Part shown: one piece after another, positions 1 to 13,211 of the stretch
Layout of the letters: each line of letters starts with the position of its first letter
How positions within the stretch are numbered: the stretch's first letter is position 1
NCBI GenBank assembly: GCA_963693315.1
Contig: OY856186.1
Location: forward strand, 285,282,492 to 285,346,491
Source of the DNA: Diogma glabrata
Lineage: Eukaryota; Arthropoda; Insecta; Diptera; Cylindrotomidae
Length of the DNA stretch: 64,000 nucleotides
Direction of reading: 5' to 3'
The notes under the pieces: model-generated
What the model saw: only the letters and a program-made list of their open reading frames with translations
Databases searched by the model: none
What the model was told of the DNA's origin: nothing
Position numbers and translations under genes: made by a program

Positions 1-2345
1 TGATATCTTCTTCAGTCCCGCCTATTTTTGCTACAGTACAACCAAGGTAGACAAATTTGTCAACTTCATCCACTTGTGTATTGGTAATTGGTGTTATCGT
101 TTTGGTGTTCAATCTCATAGCCTTTGTTTTTCTGATATTAATGTTGAGACCGACTTCATGTGCAAGGGTTGATAGCTTCTGTATTTTCTGCTGCATGTCC
201 GTATGTGTGTGTGTGTGTAGGTAGACAGATGTCATCTGCGTAGTCTAGATTATTGAGCCGTCTTGTTGTGTTCCATTGGATTCCATATGGTCTTGCATCA
301 TCGAGCTTTCTCATGGTACTATCTAGTACTATTGTTTTGTCTCACTCCTTAGTGGTTGTAGTATTTATCACTTTGCTGTCCTTTGTATTGTATTCTGTTT
401 CCAGAATCCCGATACATTTCTTTGATTAGATCAACTATTTTCTTCGGGACGTCCAATTCACAAAGTATCTTCCATATCGCGCTTCTGTTGATTGAGTCGA
501 AGGCGCGTTCGAAGTCCACGACGAGGAGATGCAATGGTGAATTCCATTCGTTTGATTGCTCTATGATGATACGGATTGTGTTGATATGATCGGTACAGCT
601 TCTTCCTGGTCTAAAGCCGGCTTGTTCATTTCTTAGTTTCATGTTAATTGATGGAGATATTCTTTTGAGAATGATCATCGCTAGTATTTTCATTGTTGTG
701 TTGAGCAGAAATATACCTCTCCAATTTTTGCATTCTCTTAGATCACCTCTCTTTGAAATTGTTATGGTTAAACCCTCTTTCCATTTGGTTGGTATTTTAC
801 CGTTGTTCCATACATCAACTAATAGTGGTGTTAGAGCTTCTGCTGTTGTGTTTACATCTGCTTTGAGTAATTCTGCTGATGTCATCGGTTCCAGCAGGTT
901 TGTTATTCTTGAGTTTCTGTATGGCATCTCTAACTTCCCGTTCCGTTGGTTGGGTGCTGATAGTTTCGTTATAGTTGTCATCCGGAGACTGCAAATTATC
1001 TTCATGTTGCTGGCAGTTGTCTTTGAAGTATTCTTTCCATCTATTTAGCTGTTGTTCATGTGTTGTGAGGGTTTGATCAGATTCGTTCTTTATTGGTGGA
1101 GTGTTTGTGTATTTGTTAATGACCTTTCTCACGCATTTGTTTAGTGTGCGCATATTTCTATTAGCTGCTGCTGTTTCTGCAGTCTTGAGAATGCTTTCTG
1201 TGTATCTTCTGCGATCATTCCTTGCCATCTTTTTAACTTGTTTTGCTGTACTTTCATATTTGCTGCGGATCTCGGTTGTGTTCTGGTGACACAATTGCAA
1301 CTTGAGCTGACGACGCTCTTCAATTTTCTTCCAGGTATCATCGCTAATCCATGGTTTCCGCGATTTGTCTTGGTATCCAAGCACATCTGTAGCAGTTTTG
1401 ACGTAAGCTTCTTTAACTTGTTCCCATTTTTCATCAATGCTAGTGGTTGCGTTGTTTGGTAGATTGAGCTGGAGCGATTCTTTGAAGATGTTATTTGTGT
1501 TTTTGTCGCTCAATCTAGTGATGTTAAATTTCATCTGACATGACTTGTTGTGTTTTACAGCGGCTGGTTTAATTTTGAATGTTGTAATTACCAGTTGATG
1601 GTCGCTGTGTATGTCTGCTCCTCGCTTTGCTCTGACGTCTTGTAGTGAGGATAGAAACTTCTTATATACCAGTATGTGATCAATCTGGTTCTTGGTTCTT
1701 CCATTTGGTGATGTCCAAGTATATTTGTGTATGTTCTTGTGTGGGAATTTGCTGCCTCCTATGAATAGTTGATTTGTGACACAACAATCAATGAGCCTGT
1801 CTCCATTATTGTTACGTGTTGATTCTATGCATGTTTGCCCATGACTGATTCCATTCCAGTGTTGTCGGTTCCAATTTTGGCATTGAAATCACCTTGTATT
1901 ATTTTGATGTCATTTCGGTGTGCACTAGCCAGTGTTGCTTGGAGCTGTTCGTAGAATTCATCTTTTGTCGCATCAGCAGCTTCTTCGGTAGGTGCATTAT
2001 GCATAGCACTGTATGATCGTTGAATTTCTAATTTTCGATTGGAATCTTGCTGTTATTATTCTGCTACTGATTGGTTTCCATTCGAGAAGTGCTTTCTTTG
2101 CGTTAGGTGTTGTTAATATTGCTACGCCTTGTTCATGTGTGTTGGATTTACCAGAGACTTCATGTAGTTTATTTAACTTGATGTTAGCTCTCCAGTCTTT
2201 TTCCATCTTACTTCACAGTCCTAGTATCTCGATGTTATATTCTTCCATTACTTTCTCAACTTGTGCTAACCTCGATGTTTCTATTAGAGTTCTGACATTC
2301 CAGTTTCCTACTCGTGTCCGGGTACGGTAGCCAAGGGTCGATATT
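1..2345 (-). pseudogene. LINE-A1 endonuclease/reverse transcriptase ORF, broken
   Basis: Reading leftwards from about 2345, the endonuclease begins with GNWNVRTL and is soon stopped by a TGA (after EILGL). It resumes with HEQGVAILTTPNAKK, then QGDFNAKIG near 1860-1890 and later QIDHIL and SDHQLV, which are the catalytic landmarks of APE endonucleases. A frameshift lies near 1840. The linker and RT N-terminus run from 1534 with a frameshift near 890. RT motifs follow: NWRGI, EQAGFRPGRSCTDHI and VDFERAFDSINRSAIW. The segment around 300-350 is scrambled. YADD is legible near 230-240, next to a CA microsatellite (about 206-221) that shifts the frame again. At least four lesions make it non-functional. 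RT family assignment is secure; clade (RTE-like) is inferred. Confidence 0.88.
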
Positions 2346-2430
2346 TGATTTTTCCGGTTTGTTTTGTTTCTTTCTAGTGTACGTTTCTTTAATCATTTGA
2401 ATTTCGGATTCCCTTTCGGATTAACGGGTG
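1..2430 (-). mobile_element. LINE-A1, non-LTR retrotransposon, 3' end outside window
   Basis: Minus-strand LINE with an APE-type endonuclease followed by a reverse transcriptase, the lineage often mis-annotated as craniofacial development protein 2-like. The coding start lies near 2345. The 5' boundary near 2430 is approximate, and the 3' end runs off the left edge. From 550 rightwards it is copied exactly in the tandem duplication. A second member of the same family lies on the plus strand at 26198-36200. Confidence 0.9.
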
Positions 2431-5402
2431 ATTGGGCCATCGAATTCAGTTCGATGTCAGTTTCCAGGGCTGCTGGATAAGGTATACTGGCATACCGTGG
2501 GCGAGATATTCCTGCTTCAATGTGCTGCAATCATGTTTCCATATTTTTTCTGATGAAGTTCCTAAGCGATCACGCGGGCCTGAGACCTTCCCAGTGTTGC
2601 TTAACTTCCTCGCCCACATTAGTATTTGGTACTTTACTATATTTTTCTTTAAAAACTTACTAATTTTGCTATCATTCAAAATACTTTTTAAGATTTTCGA
2701 TTACTTAGGGTCGGAGCTAATCGAGGAAAGAAAACATACAGAAAACGCCATTATTTAGAATTACACAAAAAATGGTGGGGTGTAAAATTCCAAAATACAT
2801 TTTTCAATACATACTTGACTCGATATAAAAATGTATTTTCTCAAAGGCTTCACATCGTAGCCCTGTTAACCAAACGAAAACCATTTTATTTATTTTTCAA
2901 CTCCTTTTGTGTGGACAGATTAGTTTTATACGCATGCCAAATTTCAGGTTCATTGGATTTATAGTAATCGAGATAATCGAAATAATGTGAAAAACACGTT
3001 TTACTCTCACCAATAGTGTTCCGTATAAAAAACGGAACCCTAATAACGAAACTCAATAAGTAACTAGAACAGTGACGACTAACTCATATAATATTCAACA
3101 CCAGACTGAATTAAATATTATAATGACATTTACATTAACCAATGACCTTACTATTAAAACTTCATTCCAAAAAATAATGACACATAATCGAATTGTATTG
3201 TATACTTGCTGAAAATAATATTCATATGTTTGACATTAATATTTCGTTGGTGTTTGAATTTCTTCTTTATTTTATTTTTTTGTTATTGTTTGATGCAATT
3301 GTGTGTATGTATGTGTTTAAGATTTAAAATCGGAGTGTAGAGATGAATATATGTGGTTTCATTATAATTTATTTTAATGAAATTCATTTCTGTTTGAAAA
3401 CGTTACTTCCGTCCAATAAAGATTTGAGTTGGCGCCCAAAAAAATTTTATTCCAAAAGTGAAAATTGTTGAACTTGTATTCAGATTAAAAATTTGAGAAG
3501 TTAGTTTGTACCCTGTTAATTTTATTTAATTTATAATAGTAATTTCGTCGCTTTAATAATGAAACGACGTATACGCTAAAGTATAGTTTCGAGATATTTG
3601 AGTTTAAAGTTTGATGTGCGCATGCATTTGCATGGATGTCAATTTATAATTTATTAATTCTTACCCCCAGTCATAAAATAATTCGAAAATGTAAAAACGC
3701 CAATTCAAAGATACCCTTATGGGGAATGCAGCGCACCTATAATATAAAAACAACGTATAAATAGCATACGTTGTTTCATTATTAAGGCGACGATTTATGA
3801 TATCTTATAATTTTTCGACAACGCGTTAGTGTTTCGTGTTAGTTTAGTAATACATTTCTTAACAGAAATAAAATACTTCTACTGTTGCAAAGAGTTTTAC
3901 GTTCAATCTACATTGCTGCCCAAAACTAAAAGCTCCTCATAAAAGCCTTTCGCCGTAATCTATATAAAATACTTAACATAGATCGAACTCTTAGTCTTAT
4001 CGTATGAATATCTCAAAATCTTGAGATTTTTTTCACATCCCCTGTTTTTTTAAAATTATTTTGAACGGTTTTCAATAGCGAATAATGCTTTCATATTATT
4101 GAACATTTCTTATAAGAAATTTGTAACAATTCTTATAATTAGGTGATCTAAGGAGGTCTTCGTTATCAATTGGGATTTTAATTCGCGAAACTACTGCATC
4201 AACAGAAGATTTACGAAATTTCTCAAAGTATGTGATGCAAAAGTCCCTGTATTAAAAGTTTTCATGAAGCTGCAGTGTTCGCGAAACATTTTTTGCATTT
4301 TTGGAAAACTTCAGATTACATGAAAATGAAATATATTTTAAACAAAATAGAATCTTATAGAAAGTAGTACTATAAAGTCCAAGGACATCCAAAATTGTTT
4401 AAAAGGTAGCACAGTAGAGAAATTTGTTAAAAATCAAGAAACTCATAGTCAAAAAGAAGATATATTTTGGTAATTAAATAAAATCTTGAACGATTACAAA
4501 TTGTAACATCAAGTAAATTCATTGTTTTAATTTCCATATCGAACCGAATTAAACTAAAAGTTGTATTTCGTAGGAATATTGTTACGAAGCTGTTTCCCCT
4601 ATAAAAGTTCATCGATTGAAGTACTATATAGATTATCCAAGATAAATTTGATTTCTTTCGTTTTTTTATTGCTATATTTTGCTACTTTTCAACATGGTAT
4701 AGCTCTTTGCGCAAGAGAAGAAAAAGTTCGAAAGAAAATAAAAATTGACAGTGGTAACCAGCTGATTTATATTTCGAAAAGAAAGAAAAACTTCAGTAAC
4801 CTCAATAAATACTAGAAAAACTTTAAATAATTGTTATTTCTTGAAAAAACCAAGGTTCTGTTGTGTGATCTTTAGGTTTTTTTTATAATTGCATTATTAT
4901 TACTGTGTTTTTGAAGACTTTTGTCTTAGCGACCTTTTATTTTAAATTATACTTTTTTTGTCCCAAATTGGGCAACAGATTTCAGGTCAGGTTGGATTTT
5001 CGTTTAATTAAAACATTTTTTGTTTTTTAAAAAGGAAAAACTATATTTCGCTGATTTTTTGTCAGCATCAGCAAAGTATAATTATTATTACTGTTTTTTC
5101 CGGTAAATTTTAGTGCATGATTTGCTGATTTCTAGTTATCATGGATGTATGTGTTTTGTCAAATAAATACATACGCCATATGACGATTTCAATGTTAGGG
5201 AAAAAGCTCTATATATGTTGTTGCAGAGGTGGTTTGTCAGACAGTTGTGAATAAACTCAACTTATAAAGTTGTGTAATTTGTTTTTTGATTTAAAATATA
5301 GAATCACTAATGTCGTGAGATTTTAACTAGTTGCGTTTAAATATATAGCTGAGGAGTTTTTTTTTGTTAAAATTAGAAAAAAAAATAAAAATAGTACATT
5401 AT
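2431..5402. other. AT-rich stretch, no gene recognised
   Basis: No convincing coding sequence on either strand. It holds a dispersed-repeat copy (3808-3995) and a small hairpin, TTCCGT/ACGGAA, near 3018-3036. The 2432-2700 part may be LINE-A1 5' leader. Unit 2 repeats it at 9887-12858. Confidence 0.6.
3808..3995 (+). repeat. Dispersed repeat R1, copy 1
   Basis: Shares blocks such as TTTCGTGTTAGTTT, AACAGA, TGCCCAAAACTAAAA and CTCATAAAAG with 28068-28260, and a shorter block with 36493-36593. Duplicated at 11264-11451. Non-coding; element type unknown. Confidence 0.7.
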
Positions 5403-5755
5403 AGGCGCTTTCCAATCGAGTGAATTGTTGAATGATTCACTTAAACTGAATTGTATTCCGGAATTTTTATGTTCCAATGGTAAAATTCAGTTTACACAGA
5501 ACGTAAACAGAGTTACTACAAAACTGAATTGAATTAAGTGAAGGAAAAAATAGGTTCATCAGTTCAATATTCATATTTTTTTATTTACGGTTTGTAAAAC
5601 AATAAAAAAATAAATCGGAACATATTTTGTTTGTGTCTAATTTTTCGAAAATTGGTGTTTTTTGTTGTATTGGCTCTATTTTTGATGATTTACTGAATAT
5701 TAGACCAATTGGCTACAATCAATTCCTTCAGCAATTCACTCGATTGGAAAGCGGC
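5403..5755. mobile_element. MITE with 27-bp terminal inverted repeats
   Basis: Ends CGCTTTCCAATCGAGTGAAT... and ...ATTCACTCGATTGGAAAGCG are inverted over about 27 bp with one mismatch. It is flanked by TTAT on both sides. It splits a hairpin repeat whose unsplit form, ACATTATGATGC, is present at 53650-53662, so the empty site is visible. No coding capacity; superfamily not assigned. Confidence 0.82.
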
Positions 5756-5756
5756 T

Positions 5757-5882
5757 TATGATGCAAGGACGTAAAGCTAAAGATTTTGGACGTATGTGGA
5801 GTTTACAAATCGAGGCGTTAGCCAAAATTTGCACCCACATTATGTCCAAAATAGCTTACCGTGCGTCGGTAAAAATAGTACA
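5757..5882. repeat. Hairpin repeat of the 51565/53645 family, split by the MITE
   Basis: Inverted arms GGACGTAAAGCTAAAG... and ...TAGCTTACCGTGCG flank a short core with CAAATCGAGGCG. Closely related hairpins occur at about 51935-52055, 52435-52560 and 53660-53755. Unit-2 copy at 13213-13338. Confidence 0.7.
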
Positions 5883-5883
5883 T

Positions 5884-5992
5884 TATTTAATTAGGAGCTA
5901 AAGTTATACTTTTTGTGTTGAGTCTATAGTTTTAATTACAATTACAATTATAGACGATACACAAAAAGTCACTTTAGCTCCGAATTAAATAC
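5884..5992. repeat. Short palindromic element
   Basis: Near-perfect inverted arms: TATTTAATTAGGAGCTAAAG at left and CTTTAGCTCCGAATTAAATA at right, with CTTTTTGTGT/ACACAAAAAG nested inside. About 109 bp. Copy at 13340-13448. Confidence 0.7.
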
Positions 5993-5996
5993 ACTA

Positions 5997-6759
5997 TTTT
6001 TTCGGCAAACGTTTAAATTTTTTATAAATATGAAATTAATACATCAAAATTTTTATAAATATGAATTTGTATCGTCATAATTACTTCCAAAAAAGAGGAA
6101 AAAACATTTAAATTTGTATGAATAAAATTTTTTTATCAAAGCAGTCTTTTCAAAATTTCATAATCCAATTGAAATAGTTGTTATTTTGTTGTCACAGTTA
6201 AGTTGTCCTATTGTTGTCCTATTAAGCTGTTTGTTATGTTTGTTGTCATAGTAACATACAATAATTCAAAATATCATAATCCAATGAGAATCAACTTATT
6301 TTTTGTTGTCATAGTTATACAATTTGTTTGAAAAAATAACAAAATAACAAATAAAAAATGCTACTTTACAGCCCCCGTAGTATAAAATAAAAATGGCGTT
6401 ACTTTTGCAGCCGCAGTCAAAAAGTAAGACTTTAACCAAAACCTCCTTAATCATAGCCCTACTGATTCATGCCATTTGCAATAAACAATGAACATTGCCA
6501 TATGCAAAAAATTGGATTAGTGTTTTTGATTAAATATTTTTGAATTTTTTTATATGGAGTTTTATTTTTCCAGATGGCGTTAATGTTTATGGCGAATTTT
6601 TGAATTTTTTTTATATTGAGTTTTAATTTCAAAATGGCGCTACAAGTTCACGAATTTTTTTGTGCTACAAAATGAGCTACGCTTCTATATCGGGGGTTTT
6701 GCTTTAACTAACTCCGTAGTGGCAGTAAAGTTAAACTTTACAGCCGTTTGCCGAAAAAA
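5997..6759. mobile_element. Non-autonomous element with perfect 15-bp terminal inverted repeats
   Basis: Begins TTTTTTCGGCAAACG and ends CGTTTGCCGAAAAAA. The interior is non-coding and shares a block (ATCAAAGCAG..., CATAATCCAATT..., TTGTTGTCATAG) with the 500-bp units at 51565-52564, so both are probably members of one family. Copy at 13453-14215. Confidence 0.65.
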
Positions 6760-8005
6760 AAATAAATTATATGTCTAGCAACAATTTATTTAGTGTAAGA
6801 AAATTAGAATAGTTAAATCTGTGAGTCATATCTATAGCGAACTTGAATGGTTGGGGCATTTTAATGAAATGATAACAATATTTCTATTGTTTTAATGTAA
6901 ACATAAAAAACAAAAAAAAAAGAAAATGAATAAAAATACCAAAATATTTTAGCAAAAACTTGTATGTCTCGCGGTTTGTTATAACAAATTGTATTATTTT
7001 TTATGAAATTCAAACAAATATCGCCGAAGTAAGGTTTATTAGGTAATTATAGTGGTTTAAACTTGTCGAAACAAAGATTTCGAAAAGGAGGCGAATTTAT
7101 AATCAGTCATTTTTTTGGCTGTGAATCATGATCAACATTTGATAGTTTTGCTGTCATCATCAACTCGAATATTGCTGTTTTGCAAGTCAGTCAATAATAA
7201 CACCATCACAACAGTTATCCCCTACTGCATCGTCACCATTTAAAAAAAAAATTATTTGCATAACGGTTGTATCACAATCTTAATAAATACGAGTAGTGGA
7301 GGTCAACAACTGATAACAACATTATCACCAGCACAGTGATAGCAATGAAAATAATAATGATAGTATTGATGAACGTAACTTAAATTGTAACATTTGTGGC
7401 AGTTCTGTATATGGTCCTTTCGAGAGTTAATCATATGTTAGTAATCATCCGTTTTATTGAAAGAGCATAATCTTACTATTTTAATAATTTTAATAATAAA
7501 AAAATCGCCTTTTCACTTGGCGCAACGAATTCAGTTGTTAGCCGTTATTTAAGATACTCGTGATGTTAGGCTAGGAATGAAGAAGGTGGTGAGGAGTTGG
7601 ATCTTCTACAGTCATGAGGTGAATGATTCATATATTTCCTAATTTTTTTTATGTAAATAAAGGACTAGTATTGTTGTGGATGTGAAGGTTTTGGATTCTT
7701 CGATTTATGAGTCGTTAGAATCTAATTTATTTATTTTATTTTGCTTCCGTCCGTTTCTACAGTCTCTTTTGCGCGCATGTTGATTTACTTGTGCTGAAGA
7801 AGAGGGGATAATCTCACTTGAGCCTACGAGACTGAAGCTTTACGGATTGAAACTTCATCTTGGTTCACAGTCTCCTTGATTGTTCCTGCTAGGGGTTCCC
7901 TAGCAGGTTTAGTGTTCATTACAATATCATAATATGTATTCATTTAGAACGGTCTGGAGGCAAAAACCTTATATAATTTTTTAAAACTGTTGAGTACTTT
8001 TGAGT
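6760..8005. other. No gene; strong hairpin at 7885-7907
   Basis: No coding sequence recognised. CCTGCTAGGG-GTT-CCCTAGCAGG at 7885-7907 is a perfect 10-bp stem with a 3-nt loop, repeated at 15341-15363. Function unknown. Confidence 0.55.
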
Positions 8006-9886
8006 GTTTGATTGCTCTATGATGATACGGATTGTGTTGATATGATCGGTACAGCTTCTTCCTGGTCTAAAGCCGGCTTGTTCATTTCTTAGTTTCATGT
8101 TAATTGATGGAGATATTCTTTTGAGAATGATCATCGCTAGTATTTTCATTGTTGTGTTGAGCAGAAATATACCTCTCCAATTTTTGCATTCTCTTAGATC
8201 ACCTCTCTTTGAAATTGTTATGGTTAAACCCTCTTTCCATTTGGTTGGTATTTTACCGTTGTTCCATACATCAACTAATAGTGGTGTTAGAGCTTCTGCT
8301 GTTGTGTTTACATCTGCTTTGAGTAATTCTGCTGATGTCATCGGTTCCAGCAGGTTTGTTATTCTTGAGTTTCTGTATGGCATCTCTAACTTCCCGTTCC
8401 GTTGGTTGGGTGCTGATAGTTTCGTTATAGTTGTCATCCGGAGACTGCAAATTATCTTCATGTTGCTGGCAGTTGTCTTTGAAGTATTCTTTCCATCTAT
8501 TTAGCTGTTGTTCATGTGTTGTGAGGGTTTGATCAGATTCGTTCTTTATTGGTGGAGTGTTTGTGTATTTGTTAATGACCTTTCTCACGCATTTGTTTAG
8601 TGTGCGCATATTTCTATTAGCTGCTGCTGTTTCTGCAGTCTTGAGAATGCTTTCTGTGTATCTTCTGCGATCATTCCTTGCCATCTTTTTAACTTGTTTT
8701 GCTGTACTTTCATATTTGCTGCGGATCTCGGTTGTGTTCTGGTGACACAATTGCAACTTGAGCTGACGACGCTCTTCAATTTTCTTCCAGGTATCATCGC
8801 TAATCCATGGTTTCCGCGATTTGTCTTGGTATCCAAGCACATCTGTAGCAGTTTTGACGTAAGCTTCTTTAACTTGTTCCCATTTTTCATCAATGCTAGT
8901 GGTTGCGTTGTTTGGTAGATTGAGCTGGAGCGATTCTTTGAAGATGTTATTTGTGTTTTTGTCGCTCAATCTAGTGATGTTAAATTTCATCTGACATGAC
9001 TTGTTGTGTTTTACAGCGGCTGGTTTAATTTTGAATGTTGTAATTACCAGTTGATGGTCGCTGTGTATGTCTGCTCCTCGCTTTGCTCTGACGTCTTGTA
9101 GTGAGGATAGAAACTTCTTATATACCAGTATGTGATCAATCTGGTTCTTGGTTCTTCCATTTGGTGATGTCCAAGTATATTTGTGTATGTTCTTGTGTGG
9201 GAATTTGCTGCCTCCTATGAATAGTTGATTTGTGACACAACAATCAATGAGCCTGTCTCCATTATTGTTACGTGTTGATTCTATGCATGTTTGCCCATGA
9301 CTGATTCCATTCCAGTGTTGTCGGTTCCAATTTTGGCATTGAAATCACCTTGTATTATTTTGATGTCATTTCGGTGTGCACTAGCCAGTGTTGCTTGGAG
9401 CTGTTCGTAGAATTCATCTTTTGTCGCATCAGCAGCTTCTTCGGTAGGTGCATTATGCATAGCACTGTATGATCGTTGAATTTCTAATTTTCGATTGGAA
9501 TCTTGCTGTTATTATTCTGCTACTGATTGGTTTCCATTCGAGAAGTGCTTTCTTTGCGTTAGGTGTTGTTAATATTGCTACGCCTTGTTCATGTGTGTTG
9601 GATTTACCAGAGACTTCATGTAGTTTATTTAACTTGATGTTAGCTCTCCAGTCTTTTTCCATCTTACTTCACAGTCCTAGTATCTCGATGTTATATTCTT
9701 CCATTACTTTCTCAACTTGTGCTAACCTCGATGTTTCTATTAGAGTTCTGACATTCCAGTTTCCTACTCGTGTCCGGGTACGGTAGCCAAGGGTCGATAT
9801 TTGATTTTTCCGGTTTGTTTTGTTTCTTTCTAGTGTACGTTTCTTTAATCATTTGAATTTCGGATTCCCTTTCGGATTAACGGGTG
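8006..9886 (-). pseudogene. Duplicated LINE-A1 5' part, truncated at duplication junction
   Basis: Second copy of the LINE-A1 endonuclease and the first half of its RT, with the same stop and frameshifts as at 550-2430. It lacks RT motifs after EQAGFRPGRSCTDHI because the duplication breakpoint falls there. The RT frame runs on into unrelated flank for about 20 codons. It was formed by the segmental duplication, not by a retrotransposition event. Confidence 0.93.
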
Positions 9887-11263
9887 ATTGGGCCATCGAA
9901 TTCAGTTCGATGTCAGTTTCCAGGGCTGCTGGATAAGGTATACTGGCATACCGTGGGCGAGATATTCCTGCTTCAATGTGCTGCAATCATGTTTCCATAT
10001 TTTTTCTGATGAAGTTCCTAAGCGATCACGCGGGCCTGAGACCTTCCCAGTGTTGCTTAACTTCCTCGCCCACATTAGTATTTGGTACTTTACTATATTT
10101 TTCTTTAAAAACTTACTAATTTTGCTATCATTCAAAATACTTTTTAAGATTTTCGATTACTTAGGGTCGGAGCTAATCGAGGAAAGAAAACATACAGAAA
10201 ACGCCATTATTTAGAATTACACAAAAAATGGTGGGGTGTAAAATTCCAAAATACATTTTTCAATACATACTTGACTCGATATAAAAATGTATTTTCTCAA
10301 AGGCTTCACATCGTAGCCCTGTTAACCAAACGAAAACCATTTTATTTATTTTTCAACTCCTTTTGTGTGGACAGATTAGTTTTATACGCATGCCAAATTT
10401 CAGGTTCATTGGATTTATAGTAATCGAGATAATCGAAATAATGTGAAAAACACGTTTTACTCTCACCAATAGTGTTCCGTATAAAAAACGGAACCCTAAT
10501 AACGAAACTCAATAAGTAACTAGAACAGTGACGACTAACTCATATAATATTCAACACCAGACTGAATTAAATATTATAATGACATTTACATTAACCAATG
10601 ACCTTACTATTAAAACTTCATTCCAAAAAATAATGACACATAATCGAATTGTATTGTATACTTGCTGAAAATAATATTCATATGTTTGACATTAATATTT
10701 CGTTGGTGTTTGAATTTCTTCTTTATTTTATTTTTTTGTTATTGTTTGATGCAATTGTGTGTATGTATGTGTTTAAGATTTAAAATCGGAGTGTAGAGAT
10801 GAATATATGTGGTTTCATTATAATTTATTTTAATGAAATTCATTTCTGTTTGAAAACGTTACTTCCGTCCAATAAAGATTTGAGTTGGCGCCCAAAAAAA
10901 TTTTATTCCAAAAGTGAAAATTGTTGAACTTGTATTCAGATTAAAAATTTGAGAAGTTAGTTTGTACCCTGTTAATTTTATTTAATTTATAATAGTAATT
11001 TCGTCGCTTTAATAATGAAACGACGTATACGCTAAAGTATAGTTTCGAGATATTTGAGTTTAAAGTTTGATGTGCGCATGCATTTGCATGGATGTCAATT
11101 TATAATTTATTAATTCTTACCCCCAGTCATAAAATAATTCGAAAATGTAAAAACGCCAATTCAAAGATACCCTTATGGGGAATGCAGCGCACCTATAATA
11201 TAAAAACAACGTATAAATAGCATACGTTGTTTCATTATTAAGGCGACGATTTATGATATCTTA

Positions 11264-11451
11264 TAATTTTTCGACAACGCGTTAGTGTTTCGTGTTAGTT
11301 TAGTAATACATTTCTTAACAGAAATAAAATACTTCTACTGTTGCAAAGAGTTTTACGTTCAATCTACATTGCTGCCCAAAACTAAAAGCTCCTCATAAAA
11401 GCCTTTCGCCGTAATCTATATAAAATACTTAACATAGATCGAACTCTTAGT
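11264..11451 (+). repeat. Dispersed repeat R1, copy 2 (via tandem duplication)
   Basis: Identical to 3808-3995 because it lies in the second duplication unit; not an independent insertion. Confidence 0.7.
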
Positions 11452-12858
11452 CTTATCGTATGAATATCTCAAAATCTTGAGATTTTTTTCACATCCCCTG
11501 TTTTTTTAAAATTATTTTGAACGGTTTTCAATAGCGAATAATGCTTTCATATTATTGAACATTTCTTATAAGAAATTTGTAACAATTCTTATAATTAGGT
11601 GATCTAAGGAGGTCTTCGTTATCAATTGGGATTTTAATTCGCGAAACTACTGCATCAACAGAAGATTTACGAAATTTCTCAAAGTATGTGATGCAAAAGT
11701 CCCTGTATTAAAAGTTTTCATGAAGCTGCAGTGTTCGCGAAACATTTTTTGCATTTTTGGAAAACTTCAGATTACATGAAAATGAAATATATTTTAAACA
11801 AAATAGAATCTTATAGAAAGTAGTACTATAAAGTCCAAGGACATCCAAAATTGTTTAAAAGGTAGCACAGTAGAGAAATTTGTTAAAAATCAAGAAACTC
11901 ATAGTCAAAAAGAAGATATATTTTGGTAATTAAATAAAATCTTGAACGATTACAAATTGTAACATCAAGTAAATTCATTGTTTTAATTTCCATATCGAAC
12001 CGAATTAAACTAAAAGTTGTATTTCGTAGGAATATTGTTACGAAGCTGTTTCCCCTATAAAAGTTCATCGATTGAAGTACTATATAGATTATCCAAGATA
12101 AATTTGATTTCTTTCGTTTTTTTATTGCTATATTTTGCTACTTTTCAACATGGTATAGCTCTTTGCGCAAGAGAAGAAAAAGTTCGAAAGAAAATAAAAA
12201 TTGACAGTGGTAACCAGCTGATTTATATTTCGAAAAGAAAGAAAAACTTCAGTAACCTCAATAAATACTAGAAAAACTTTAAATAATTGTTATTTCTTGA
12301 AAAAACCAAGGTTCTGTTGTGTGATCTTTAGGTTTTTTTTATAATTGCATTATTATTACTGTGTTTTTGAAGACTTTTGTCTTAGCGACCTTTTATTTTA
12401 AATTATACTTTTTTTGTCCCAAATTGGGCAACAGATTTCAGGTCAGGTTGGATTTTCGTTTAATTAAAACATTTTTTGTTTTTTAAAAAGGAAAAACTAT
12501 ATTTCGCTGATTTTTTGTCAGCATCAGCAAAGTATAATTATTATTACTGTTTTTTCCGGTAAATTTTAGTGCATGATTTGCTGATTTCTAGTTATCATGG
12601 ATGTATGTGTTTTGTCAAATAAATGCATACGCCATATGACGATTTCAATGTTAGGGAAAAAGCTCTATATATGTTGTTGCAGAGGTGGTTTGTCAGACAG
12701 TTGTGAATAAACTCAACTTATAAAGTTGTGTAATTTGTTTTTTGATTTAAAATATAGAATCACTAATGTCGTGAGATTTTAACTAGTTGCGTTTAAATAT
12801 ATAGCTGAGGAGTTTTTTTTTGTTAAAATTAGAAAAAAAAATAAAAATAGTACATTAT

Positions 12859-13211
12859 AGGCGCTTTCCAATCGAGTGAATTGTTGAATGATTCACTTAA
12901 ACTGAATTGTATTCCGGAATTTTTATGTTCCAATGGTAAAATTCAGTTTACACAGAACGTAAACAGAGTTACTACAAAACTGAATTGAATTAAGTGAAGG
13001 AAAAAATAGGTTCATCAGTTCAATATTCATATTTTTTTATTTACGGTTTGTAAAACAATAAAAAAATAAATCGGAACATATTTTGTTTGTGTCTAATTTT
13101 TCGAAAATTGGTGTTTTTTGTTGTATTGGCTCTATTTTTGATGATTTACTGAATATTAGACCAATTGGCTACAATCAATTCCTTCAGCAATTCACTCGAT
13201 TGGAAAGCGGC
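12859..13211. mobile_element. Second copy of the TTAT-flanked MITE
   Basis: Exact counterpart of 5403-5755 at offset 7,456, created by the tandem duplication. Confidence 0.82.

Larger units (their letters stand above)
550..8005. repeat. Tandem duplication unit 1 (7,456 bp)
   Basis: Matches 8006-15461 at a constant offset of 7,456. The one difference I saw is A at 5169 against G at 12625. The unit starts inside the LINE-A1 RT and ends at the half of a hairpin whose intact form is at 15445-15468. It carries the LINE 5' part, a long AT-rich stretch and several inverted-repeat elements. Confidence 0.95.

Noticed and set aside
2432..2758. 108-codon ORF right of LINE-A1
   Set aside because: Antisense to the probable LINE leader, no recognisable domain; repeated at 9888 only because of the duplication.
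7885..7907. Helitron 3' terminus
   Set aside because: The hairpin is suggestive, but there is no CTRR end at the right distance and no matching 5' TC terminus.
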